A stretch of DNA of 8,721 bases from Thiobacillus sp. UBA6205 (GTDB lineage Bacteria; Pseudomonadota; Gammaproteobacteria; Burkholderiales; Thiobacillaceae), in assembly GCA_002421825.1 (NCBI GenBank), contig DISR01000025.1, positions 1-8,721 of the forward strand, read 5' to 3'. Positions within the stretch are counted from its first letter, which is position 1; every line of letters begins with the position of its first letter. Below the pieces are notes generated by a model. That model worked only from the letters and a program-made list of their open reading frames with translations. It ran no database searches and had not been told where the DNA came from. Both the position numbers and the translations under genes were made by a program. Positions 1 to 6,523 of this stretch are shown one piece after another.

Positions 1-32
1 CGAGTCCCATCAGCCACCCCAACATGTCAAGG

Positions 33-59
33 AAATGCCCGGAATCCCCGGGCATTTTT
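33..59 (+). terminator. Factor-independent terminator of an upstream gene
   Basis: A perfect 10-bp stem AAATGCCCGG / CCGGGCATTT encloses the 5-nt loop AATCC and ends in a T5 run at 55-59. The T-run lies on the 3' side for + strand transcription, so it most likely ends a gene left of the window. It sits 17 bases before the PyrR-like start codon and separates that gene from whatever precedes it. On the minus strand the stem is equally good but the T-run is only 3 long. Confidence 0.8.
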
Positions 60-75
60 CTGTCCGGGAGGGAGC

Positions 76-645
76 ATGCAAACCGCGGGAAAACGCACCT
101 GCCTTTATTCCACCGCGCAGCTTGACGCCATCGTTACCGACATGGCACGCCAGGCAGCGGGCCTGCTGACCGGGCGCACGCAGGTGGCCATCGTCGGCAT
201 CCTGCGGCGAGGCGCGCCGCTGGCAGACCGCCTCTGCGAACGCATGGCAAATGTTTACGGCCTGCGCGACTGCCTTCGGCTGAACCTGCAGATCAAGCGC
301 TACGCGGATGATCTCACCCTGCTTCATCCGGAAACGCAGCTCACCGAGAATCCCGCGCATGCCGCGCTGAGCCTGGACGGCTACACCGTGCTGGTGGTGG
401 ACGACGTGATGTACCGCGGCCACTCGATGCTGCGCGCGGTGGAATACCTGGCGGGCAAGCGCCCGGCCGAGATCCGCACCGTGGTGCTGGTGGATCGCGG
501 CGCCGCGAAGCTGCCGGTGCGCACCGACATCGTCGGCGTGCGCCTGGACGTGGCGCCTGCGGACATCATCGAATGCAACGTGCCGCCCTACGAGGGCGAA
601 TTCAGGATCGATCTCATGCAGCCCGGCGCTTCCGCGCATACTTGA
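76..645 (+). CDS. pyrR: PyrR-like phosphoribosyltransferase
   Basis: This 189-residue type I phosphoribosyltransferase is most like PyrR, which has uracil phosphoribosyltransferase activity and regulates pyrimidine genes in Gram-positive bacteria. Visible features, in order: VAIVGILRRGAPLADRL (37-53), the PyrR-type RYADDLT (75-81), the PRPP-binding segment VLVVDDVMYRGHS (105-117, acidic pair D109-D110), and VLVDRGAAKLPVRTDIVG, which matches the PyrR LVDRGHRELPIRADYVG segment. The usual PyrR PRPP loop is DDVLYTGRT; here it reads DDVMYRGHS, so the loop is altered. Length is normal for the family. The ATG at 76 is chosen because GGAGG lies 4 bases upstream and a terminator lies just before; the frame is open further left, but across that hairpin. 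No pyr genes follow; a nitrate porter does. Family assignment is firm, but a regulatory role is not shown because I see no PyrR-type leader. Confidence 0.85.
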   Translation: MQTAGKRTCLYSTAQLDAIVTDMARQAAGLLTGRTQVAIVGILRRGAPLADRLCERMANVYGLRDCLRLNLQIKRYADDLTLLHPETQLTENPAHAALSLDGYTVLVVDDVMYRGHSMLRAVEYLAGKRPAEIRTVVLVDRGAAKLPVRTDIVGVRLDVAPADIIECNVPPYEGEFRIDLMQPGASAHT

Positions 646-659
646 ATCCCGCATACCAC

Positions 660-696
660 GCACCAGGGCAGTGCCCAGGCTCCGCCTGATGCACCG
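660..696. promoter_or_regulatory. Possible NtrC half-sites upstream of the nitrate porter
   Basis: GCACCA at 660-665 and GCACCG at 691-696 match one half of the NtrC consensus GCACCA-N5-TGGTGC. They lie about 31 bp apart and roughly 100-135 bp before the predicted sigma-54 start. Neither has a good partner half-site at the right spacing, so they would be weak sites if real. The call rests mainly on the sigma-54 promoter downstream, which needs an enhancer-binding activator. Confidence 0.3.
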
Positions 697-767
697 CGGC
701 GCCATTGATTCCCCAGCAAGCCCCGAGCCGATGCGCCCGCTGGCGCCATCCGCCTCCGCCTGCGGCC

Positions 768-785
768 TGGCACGCCCCCTGCTTT
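768..785 (+). promoter_or_regulatory. Sigma-54 (-24/-12) promoter of the nitrate porter
   Basis: TGGCACGCCCCCTGCTTT matches the RpoN consensus TGGCACG-N4-TTGCW. The -24 GG is at 769-770, the -12 GC is at 781-782, and exactly 10 bases lie between them. Only the first T of TTGC is replaced (C). The predicted transcript start is near 793, giving a leader of about 50 nt. A nearly identical copy precedes nirB at 2170-2187. Control by nitrogen status through NtrC is inferred. Confidence 0.72.
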
Positions 786-844
786 GTTTCTCTCCGCATG
801 CTCATTTGTTCAACAGCGCCCTTGCGGGCAAAGCGGAGGAAAAC

Positions 845-2056
845 ATGAATCCGGGATTCTGGAAAGCGGGCCACACGCCCACGCTGCTGTCAGCGTTTTT
901 GTATTTCGACATCGCCTTCATGACCTGGGTCATCCTCGGCCCGCTGGCGGTGCAGATTGCCCATGACCTCGCGCTCAGCCCGGCGCAGAAGGGCCTGATG
1001 GTCGCCACGCCGGTGCTGGCCGGCGGCATCCTGCGCGTGGTAATGGGCGTGCTGGTCGATCACCTCAAGCCCAGGCGGGCAGGATTGATCGGTCAGGCCA
1101 TCGTGATCGGCGCCATGCTGTGGGCATGGCTGTATGGCATCCACGATTTCCGCGAGACGCTGCTGCTTGGCGTGCTGCTCGGCTTTGCCGGGGCGGCCTT
1201 CGCCGTGGCGCTGCCGCTGGCTTCGCGCTGGTACCCCCCGCAGCATCAGGGCACGGCGCTCGGCATCGCCGGTGCGGGCAACTCGGGCACGGTGCTGGCG
1301 GCGCTGTTCGCGCCCGCCCTGGCTGCGGCCTACGGCTGGGGCGAGGTGTTCGGGCTTGCGCTGATACCGCTCGGCCTCGCGCTGGCCGTTTACCTGCTGT
1401 TCGCCAAGGATGCACCCGACTGCCCGCCGCCCAAGTCGCTGCACCAGTACCTCAGCGTGCTCAAGGACAAGGACGCCTGGTGGTTCATGTTCTTCTACTT
1501 CTGCACCTTCGGCGGTTTCGTCGGCCTCGCATCCAGCCTGACCATCTACTTCAACGACCAGTATGGCATGAGCCCGGTTGCAGCCGGCTACTTCACCGCC
1601 GCCTGCGTGTTCGCGGGCTCGCTGGTGCGCCCGTTTGGCGGCGCGCTCGCCGACCGCGCCGGCGGCATCCGCACCCTGCTCGCCATGTATGTACTGGCCG
1701 GGTTCTTTCTCGTGCTGGCGAGCTTCGGCGCGACCTCCGCCTGGAATGCACTCGGCCTCTTCATTCTCGCCATGGGCAGCCTGGGCATTGGCAACGGCGC
1801 GGTGTTCCAGCTGGTGCCGCAGCGCTTCAGAAAGGAGATCGGGGTGATGACCGGGCTGGTCGGCATGGCCGGCGGCATCGGCGGCTTCTATCTCGCGGCG
1901 AGCCTGGGCTACCTCAAGGGCGTGACCGGTAGCTACCAGGCCGGGCTGTTGATTTTCGCCGCCTTGTGCTTCCTGGCGCTGCTTGGACTCAGCACGGTGA
2001 AAACCCGCTGGCGCACGACCTGGGGCGCGGCACGAGTCGCCGGCGCCAGTATCTAG
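845..2056 (+). CDS. nasA: NNP-family nitrate porter (NasA/NarK type, MFS)
   Basis: This is a 403-residue, 12-TM major facilitator of the nitrate/nitrite porter family, probably importing nitrate across the inner membrane. Arg64 in TM2 (GGILRVVMG) and Arg262 in TM8 (LVRPFGGALADR) correspond to the two substrate-binding arginines of NarK. Both NNP signatures are intact: GIAGAGNSG (140-148) and GIGNGAVFQLVP (from 314). The loop LVDHLKPRR after TM2 and a basic C-terminus are also typical. The frame is open back to 671, but the ATG at 845 is preceded by GGAGGA (835-840), and the extra N-terminal residues look non-coding and span the promoter. Gene order porter-nirB-nirD and the sigma-54 promoter point to assimilation. 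In Bacillus 'nasA' means this transporter, whereas in Klebsiella it means the nitrate reductase; the former sense is used here. Confidence 0.9.
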   Translation: MNPGFWKAGHTPTLLSAFLYFDIAFMTWVILGPLAVQIAHDLALSPAQKGLMVATPVLAGGILRVVMGVLVDHLKPRRAGLIGQAIVIGAMLWAWLYGIHDFRETLLLGVLLGFAGAAFAVALPLASRWYPPQHQGTALGIAGAGNSGTVLAALFAPALAAAYGWGEVFGLALIPLGLALAVYLLFAKDAPDCPPPKSLHQYLSVLKDKDAWWFMFFYFCTFGGFVGLASSLTIYFNDQYGMSPVAAGYFTAACVFAGSLVRPFGGALADRAGGIRTLLAMYVLAGFFLVLASFGATSAWNALGLFILAMGSLGIGNGAVFQLVPQRFRKEIGVMTGLVGMAGGIGGFYLAASLGYLKGVTGSYQAGLLIFAALCFLALLGLSTVKTRWRTTWGAARVAGASI

Positions 2057-2090
2057 CGCGGCATTTGCAAGTCCCGCGCGAGCCTCAGGC

Positions 2091-2116
2091 TGGTGCGGGG
2101 TGCGCCCAACTGGTGC
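2091..2116. promoter_or_regulatory. Two TGGTGC half-sites, possible NtrC enhancer of nirBD
   Basis: TGGTGC occurs at 2091-2096 and again at 2111-2116, exactly 20 bp apart and so on the same face of the helix. Each matches one half of GCACCA-N5-TGGTGC. The partner half of the first is GAGCCT (3 of 6) and of the second GTGCGC (2 of 6). They lie about 80-105 bp before the predicted sigma-54 start of nirB, a usual enhancer distance. Binding by NtrC is inferred. Confidence 0.4.
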
Positions 2117-2144
2117 ATCGCAGGCAAACACAGCGCCATTCCGG

Positions 2145-2156
2145 CCCGAAAACGGG
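2145..2156. repeat. Small palindrome between enhancer and nirB promoter
   Basis: CCCG-AAAA-CGGG is a perfect 4-bp inverted repeat around an A4 tract. It lies 14 bp before the -24 element, between the TGGTGC half-sites and the promoter, where a DNA-bending or accessory site could act. Its role is unknown; it is upstream of the predicted transcript start, so it is not a leader hairpin. Confidence 0.35.
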
Positions 2157-2169
2157 ACATCCCAGCGCC

Positions 2170-2187
2170 TGGCATGCCTCCTGCTTT
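2170..2187 (+). promoter_or_regulatory. Sigma-54 (-24/-12) promoter of nirBD
   Basis: TGGCATGCCTCCTGCTTT carries GG at 2171-2172 and GC at 2183-2184 with 10 bases between, the defining RpoN spacing. The surrounding 21 bp (CCTGGCA-Y-GCC-Y-CCTGCTTTG) differ at only two positions from the element upstream of the nitrate porter. The predicted start is near 2195, about 35 nt before the nirB ATG. This implies that porter and nitrite reductase can be transcribed separately but in parallel. Confidence 0.72.
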
Positions 2188-2229
2188 GGAACAGACATCA
2201 GGTTATTTTTACAGGCAGCAGGCGAAGAC

Positions 2230-4695
2230 ATGGACATGACCCCACCCCCCGTCCCGAAACTCAAGCTGGTCATGGTCGGCAACGGCATGGCCGGCGTGCG
2301 CACCCTTGAGGAACTGCTGAAGGCGGCGCCCGGCCTGTACGACATCGCGGTGTTCGGCGACGAGCCGCACCCCAACTACAACCGCATCATGCTCTCGCCG
2401 GTGCTGGCCGGCGAGCAGACGCTCGAACAGATCGTGCTCAACAGCCGCGACTGGTATGCGGAGCACGGCATCACGCTGCATACGGGCAGCAAGGTGGTGA
2501 AGATCGACCGCAGGCAGCGCAGCGTGGAAGCGCAAGACGGCACGCGCGCGCCCTATGACCGCCTGCTGCTCGCCACCGGCTCGAAGCCCTTCATGCTGCC
2601 CGTTCCCGGCGCCGACCTGCCCGGCGTGATCGGCTTTCGCGACATCGCCGATGTCGAGGCCATGATCCGTGCGGCGTCCGAGTATCGGCACGCCGTGGTG
2701 ATCGGCGGCGGCCTGCTCGGCCTGGAAGCGGCCAACGGCCTGATGTCGCGCGGCATGGAGGTCACGGTGGTGCACCTCGGCGCCTGGCTGCTCGACCGCC
2801 AGCTCGACGAACCGGCGGCGCGCCTCCTGCAGCAGAACCTGGAAGCGAAGGGACTGAAGTTCCTGTTGCAGAAGCAGACGGCGTCCCTGCTGCCTTCTGC
2901 GCAGGGACGCGTGGGCGCGGTGCAATTCAGGGACGGCGAAACCGTCCCCGCCGACCTCGTGGTGATGGCGGTCGGCATCCGCCCCAACACCGAACTCGCC
3001 GAATCCGCGGGGCTGCACTGCAACCGCGGCCTCGTCGTCAACGACACCATGCAGACCTACGACCCGCGCATCTATGCGGTGGGTGAATGCGTGAGCCACC
3101 GCGGCACCGCCTACGGCCTGGTGGCGCCGCTGTTCGAGCAGGCCAAGGTTTGCGCCAACCACCTCGCCGAGCACGGCGTGGCGCGCTACGTCGGCTCAAT
3201 GACCTCGACCAAGCTCAAGGTCACCGGCATCGATCTCTTTTCCGCCGGCGATTTCGCCGGCGGCGAGGGCACCGAATCGCTGGTCTATTCCGACGCCGCC
3301 GCCGGCAGCTACAAGAAGCTCGTGCTCAAGGACAACCGGCTGGTCGGCGCCTGCATTTACGGCGACACGCTGGACGGCGCCTGGTACTTCGACCTGCTGC
3401 GCGAAGGCACCGATGTCTCCCAGCTGCGCAAGACCATCCTCTTCGGCCAGAGCCATCTCGGCGACTCGGGCCACGGCAGTGCGGACCGTGTGGCGGCGCT
3501 GCCGGATACGGCGGAAATCTGCGGCTGCAACGGCGTGTGCAAGGGCGACATCGTCAACGCCATCCGCGCCAAGAAGCTGTTCACGCTGGAGGAAGTGCGC
3601 GCGCACACCAAGGCTTCGGCCTCGTGCGGCTCGTGCACCGGCCTGGTGGAGGCGCTGCTCGCGCACACCGTGGGCGGCGACTACTCCGCCGCGCCGTCGA
3701 AGAAGCCGCTGTGCGGCTGCACCGAGCACAGCCACGACGAGGTGCGCGCCGCCATCGCCGGACACGGGCTGAAGACCATGGCGGACACGATGCGCTTCCT
3801 CGAATGGAAGACGCCGGACGGCTGCGCCAAATGCCGCCCGGCGCTCAACTACTACCTCCTGTGCGCCTGGCCAAACGAATACCGGGACGATGCGCAGTCG
3901 CGCTTCATCAACGAGCGTGCGCACGGCAACATCCAGAAGGACGGCAGCTTCTCGGTGGTGCCGCGCATGTGGGGCGGACTCACCAACCCGCGCGAGTTGC
4001 GCGCCATCGCCGACGTGGCCGAGAAGTTCAAGGTGCCCGAGATGAAGGTCACCGGCGGCCAGCGCATCGACCTCTTCGGCGTAAGGAAGGAAGACCTGCC
4101 CGCGATGTGGAAGGACCTCAGCGAGGCCGGCTTCGTTTCCGGGCACGCATATGGAAAAGCGCTGCGCACGGTGAAGACCTGCGTCGGCAGCCGCTGGTGC
4201 CGCTTCGGCACCCGGGATTCGACGGGGCTGGGCATCAAGCTGGAGCAGATGACCTGGGGCTCGTGGATGCCGCACAAGTACAAGCTGGCTGTCTCCGGTT
4301 GCCCGAGAAACTGCGCCGAGGCCACGATCAAGGACTTCGGCGTGGTCTGCGTCGATTCCGGCTACGAACTGCACGTCGGCGGCAACGGCGGCATCAAGGT
4401 GCGCGTCACCGACCTCCTGTGCAAGGTCGAAACCGAGGAACAAGTGATGGAGACCTGCGCCGCATTCACCCAGTTGTATCGGGAGGAAGCGCACTACCTC
4501 GAACGCACCGCGCCCTGGGTCGAGCGCGTGGGCCTCGCCCACATCCAGGCGAAGGTGGTCGACAACGCGACCAACCGCAAGGCACTGGCGGAACGCTTCC
4601 TCGCCTCGCAGAAACCCGCCCAGATCGACCCCTGGAAGGCACGGTCCGAAGGCGAGGCACACCACGAATTCACCCCGCTGGCCGAGATTGTTTAA
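2230..4695 (+). CDS. nirB: NAD(P)H nitrite reductase, large subunit
   Basis: This 821-residue cytoplasmic subunit takes part in the six-electron reduction of nitrite to ammonium. Domains in order: an FAD-binding fold with VGNGMAG (16-22) and an NAD(P) motif GGGLLG (159-164); a first BFD-type [2Fe-2S] domain with C431, C433, C466, C469; a second Cys set with C495, C497, C532, C535; a sulfite/nitrite reductase ferredoxin-like half domain (about 566-630); and the siroheme/[4Fe-4S] domain with C651-X5-C657 and C691-X3-C695. All expected ligands are present and the length fits the bacterial family. The frame is open back to 1966, but that would run through the porter's end and the promoter. The ATG at 2230 has AGG 7 bases upstream; the ATG at 2236 is an alternative. 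nirD follows after 51 bases, consistent with one transcript. Confidence 0.95.
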   Translation: MDMTPPPVPKLKLVMVGNGMAGVRTLEELLKAAPGLYDIAVFGDEPHPNYNRIMLSPVLAGEQTLEQIVLNSRDWYAEHGITLHTGSKVVKIDRRQRSVEAQDGTRAPYDRLLLATGSKPFMLPVPGADLPGVIGFRDIADVEAMIRAASEYRHAVVIGGGLLGLEAANGLMSRGMEVTVVHLGAWLLDRQLDEPAARLLQQNLEAKGLKFLLQKQTASLLPSAQGRVGAVQFRDGETVPADLVVMAVGIRPNTELAESAGLHCNRGLVVNDTMQTYDPRIYAVGECVSHRGTAYGLVAPLFEQAKVCANHLAEHGVARYVGSMTSTKLKVTGIDLFSAGDFAGGEGTESLVYSDAAAGSYKKLVLKDNRLVGACIYGDTLDGAWYFDLLREGTDVSQLRKTILFGQSHLGDSGHGSADRVAALPDTAEICGCNGVCKGDIVNAIRAKKLFTLEEVRAHTKASASCGSCTGLVEALLAHTVGGDYSAAPSKKPLCGCTEHSHDEVRAAIAGHGLKTMADTMRFLEWKTPDGCAKCRPALNYYLLCAWPNEYRDDAQSRFINERAHGNIQKDGSFSVVPRMWGGLTNPRELRAIADVAEKFKVPEMKVTGGQRIDLFGVRKEDLPAMWKDLSEAGFVSGHAYGKALRTVKTCVGSRWCRFGTRDSTGLGIKLEQMTWGSWMPHKYKLAVSGCPRNCAEATIKDFGVVCVDSGYELHVGGNGGIKVRVTDLLCKVETEEQVMETCAAFTQLYREEAHYLERTAPWVERVGLAHIQAKVVDNATNRKALAERFLASQKPAQIDPWKARSEGEAHHEFTPLAEIV

Positions 4696-4746
4696 GCGCG
4701 TTTTATCCGCGACGGACAAGAAATCTTTTTTTACCGGAGACCCGCC

Positions 4747-5106
4747 ATGCAAACTGCAACCGTGACACAAGCCGAAACCTGGATCAGCGTCGGCCGCATC
4801 GAAGACATCCCGCGCCAGGGCGCCCGCGTCGTCACCACCTCCACCGGCGACATCGCCGTCTTCCGAACCGCGGACGACGAGGTGTTCGCGCTGCGCGACA
4901 AGTGCCCGCACAAGGGCGGCCCGCTGTCGCAGGGCATCGTCCACGGCAAGCGCGTGGCCTGCCCCATGCACGACTGGAAGATCAGCCTGGAAACCGGACT
5001 TGCCGCCGCGCCAGACGAAGGCTGCGCCAAGCGCTTTCCGGTGCGCGTCGTGAACGGCATGGTCGAACTCTCGCTCGCCTCCGGGTCCGGCTGCGCCGAT
5101 CACTGA
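4747..5106 (+). CDS. nirD: NAD(P)H nitrite reductase, small subunit (Rieske type)
   Basis: This 119-residue partner of NirB has a Rieske fold. The complete [2Fe-2S] ligand set is visible: C53-P-H55 and C72-P-M-H75, i.e. C-X-H-X16-C-X2-H. Some NirD proteins, including that of E. coli, keep the fold but lack the metal ligands, so this copy may carry a real cluster that passes electrons within the complex. The start is supported by GGAG at 4736-4739, 7 bases before the ATG. It lies directly after nirB on the same strand with no terminator between, so co-transcription from the nirB sigma-54 promoter is likely. Confidence 0.93.
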   Translation: MQTATVTQAETWISVGRIEDIPRQGARVVTTSTGDIAVFRTADDEVFALRDKCPHKGGPLSQGIVHGKRVACPMHDWKISLETGLAAAPDEGCAKRFPVRVVNGMVELSLASGSGCADH

Positions 5107-5164
5107 GGCCGGCCTGGCGCCGGGCCGCCCGCACCGGGGCCTGCGCCTGGGCGAGCCCGCACAG

Positions 5165-5355
5165 ATGCCGAGCAGCATCGATCCGATCACCGGCCGCGAC
5201 ATCGAAGACCCGGAAGGGGCCCCCACCTCGTCGACGGCAGCGTCACCATGTATTTCGAATCCGACGCGACCCGCCAGGCCTATCTCGACATGCCCGTCGA
5301 CCCCCCCTTCCGTCCGGCCGACAATCCGACCGACGAAGGCTGCGACGAAGGTTGA
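5165..5355 (+). pseudogene. Small YHS-like protein, split by a -1 frameshift
   Basis: Two short frames join into one sensible small protein. The first begins at ATG 5165 (MPSSIDPITGRDIEDPE...). The second continues as HLVDGSVTMYFESDATRQAY... and stops at TGA 5353-5355. Joining them needs one extra base, or a -1 slip, in the run GGGGCCCCC at 5216-5224; Pro codon CCC can re-pair one base back on C5220-C5224. The composite of about 63 residues follows the YHS-domain layout (DP-x-x-G, a G-x-x-x-x-Y-F-x-S strand, then R-x-x-Y-L) but lacks the metal-binding cysteines of YHS/TRASH domains. The only cysteine is near the C-terminus. It lies 58 bases after nirD in the same direction, with only a weak GGGCGAG ribosome site. 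It may be a sequencing indel, a decayed gene or programmed frameshifting; the function is unknown. Confidence 0.5.
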
Positions 5356-5463
5356 TTCGCAAGGGAAACCGGGGACGGAGGGAAGCCATTCCGGAGGCAA
5401 ATTGTTCCTGGCCCGCTTCTCTCACCCCCGCTTGCCCTCGCTGCTCAGAAATCAGTTGTTCAG

Positions 5464-6333
5464 CTACGGCCTGGCTTGAGCCTTGCCGCGCATTTCCTTT
5501 TCCGCCAGCATGCGCAGGCCTTCGAGCGCGTGATTGAGCGTGTCGTGGTAGCTTTCGCGCGGGAACACCACGTAGGCCGGCAGTTTGAAGACCGGGCTGT
5601 CCGGTACGTGCTGGAGGCAACCGCTGTCGATGTGTTCCTGCACCAGCCGCCGGGGAAGATAGCTCGATCCGCCGAAGTCCAGCGCCTGCTGCATGGCGAG
5701 CCAGCCGATGTTGACGGTCACGGCGGGAGAATCGACATCGGGAAAATGCTCGCTGAACTGGGCGTTGAACTCCGGACCCCAGTCGATGTGCAGATAGTCA
5801 TCGCCGCTCCACGCGGTTTCGCCCGGCGACGCCACCAGCAGCAGGGTTTCGTCAAACAGGTGCTCGATCACCAGGCCAGGGCGCGTCACCGGCGTATACA
5901 GCGCGCCGATGTCCACCGTGCCCTCGATCAGCCCCTGCATGATGTCCTCCTCGAAGCCGATTTCGAGGCGCAGCGACACGTCCGGCGCAGCCTTGCGCAT
6001 CCAGTTCACCCAGCGCGGCAGAAAACCTTCCCACAGGCCGATGCGCGCGGAGAGGGTAAGCACATCGTGATAACCCTGCGGCAGGCCCACGTCATGCCGC
6101 GCCTGCTCAAGCGTGCGCACCAGGTTCTTGGCATGGCTCAGGAAACGCTTGCCCGCCGCCGTAAGCTCCGCGCCATTGCGCCCGCGCAGGAACAGCTTGG
6201 CGCCAAGTTGATTTTCCAGAGCCTGGATGCGCGCGCTGACCGTGGACTGCGTCACATGCAGCTTGCCGGCGGCAGCCACGAAATTGCCGGTCGCGGCCAC
6301 CGCCAGAAAGGTGCGGGCAAGTTCAATATCCAT
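5464..6333 (-). CDS. LysR-type transcriptional regulator
   Basis: This 289-residue LysR-family protein has an N-terminal winged helix-turn-helix (residues 2-61, ARTFLAVAATGNFVAAAGKL then HVTQSTVSARIQALENQLG) and a co-inducer binding domain from about 90 to the end. It opens divergently to the NarK-like porter, the usual arrangement for a LysR regulator and its target. The start ATG at 6331-6333 reads MDIELARTF, a normal LysR start, with GGA about 8 bases before it. The inverted repeat at 6359-6375 lies between its own predicted -10 and its start codon, so autorepression is expected. An equivalent element precedes the DsrC-like gene. The inducer cannot be read from sequence; an N- or S-oxyanion is a guess from context. 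Confidence 0.93.
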   Translation of the reverse strand: MDIELARTFLAVAATGNFVAAAGKLHVTQSTVSARIQALENQLGAKLFLRGRNGAELTAAGKRFLSHAKNLVRTLEQARHDVGLPQGYHDVLTLSARIGLWEGFLPRWVNWMRKAAPDVSLRLEIGFEEDIMQGLIEGTVDIGALYTPVTRPGLVIEHLFDETLLLVASPGETAWSGDDYLHIDWGPEFNAQFSEHFPDVDSPAVTVNIGWLAMQQALDFGGSSYLPRRLVQEHIDSGCLQHVPDSPVFKLPAYVVFPRESYHDTLNHALEGLRMLAEKEMRGKAQARP

Positions 6334-6358
6334 GTCGAATTCCGTCCACGCTTTTATC

Positions 6359-6375
6359 TATCGATATAACCGATA
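6359..6375. promoter_or_regulatory. LysR-type operator between lysR and the porter
   Basis: TATCGAT-ATA-ACCGATA is a 17-bp inverted repeat with one mismatch between its 7-bp arms, containing the perfect palindrome TATCGATA. It is centred about 66 bp before the predicted porter start, the standard recognition-site position for LysR activators. The same arms, spacing and downstream sequence occur at 7879-7895. Confidence 0.75.
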
Positions 6376-6404
6376 TTAAATAGCAAAAAATATCATTTTT
6401 CAAA
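6375..6404 (-). promoter_or_regulatory. Predicted sigma-70 promoter of lysR
   Basis: On the minus strand TTGAAA (complement of 6399-6404) is followed after 17 bases by TTTAAT (complement of 6376-6381 or one base off), a good -35/-10 pair. It overlaps the porter's -35 on the opposite strand and abuts the operator at 6359-6375, which would let the regulator block its own transcription. Confidence 0.5.
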
Positions 6405-6426
6405 TATGGCGCGGCGTCCTTACACT
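6398..6426 (+). promoter_or_regulatory. Predicted LysR-activated promoter of the NarK-like porter
   Basis: The -35 TTTCAA (6398-6403) and -10 TACACT (6421-6426) are 17 bp apart; the predicted start is near 6433. The -35 is poor, as expected of an activator-dependent promoter, and lies inside the AT-rich block shared with the DsrC-like gene (6376-6406 versus 7896-7926). The leader to the GTG start is about 90 nt and contains a strong ribosome-binding sequence AAGGAGG (6444-6450) with no start codon behind it. Confidence 0.55.
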
Positions 6427-6523
6427 TCCCGGCGATTCGACTCAAGGAGGAACGCCGCCACTCCGCGCTCGACACGGGCGAAAGCAGGCAGCATGAACGA
6501 CGCATCTTGGGGGAAGAAGAACC

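Noticed and set aside
704..718. FNR-like box TTGAT-N4-CAGCAA upstream of the nitrate porter
   Set aside because: Only the left half matches; the right half is too far from ATCAA, and the sigma-54 promoter explains the region better.
671..844. N-terminal extension of the nitrate porter to the ATG at 671
   Set aside because: It would run through the sigma-54 promoter, has no membrane or porter-like sequence, and ATG 845 has a strong GGAGGA site.
1966..2229. N-terminal extension of NirB to 1966
   Set aside because: It overlaps the end of the porter gene and the nirB promoter; NirB homology begins only after 2230.
3196..5400. Long minus-strand open frame opposite nirB/nirD
   Set aside because: A GC-rich antisense shadow with no recognisable domain.
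3087..5537. Long Arg/Pro-rich + strand frame overlapping nirB and nirD
   Set aside because: Low-complexity composition typical of an out-of-frame reading of GC-rich genes, fully overlapping two certain genes.
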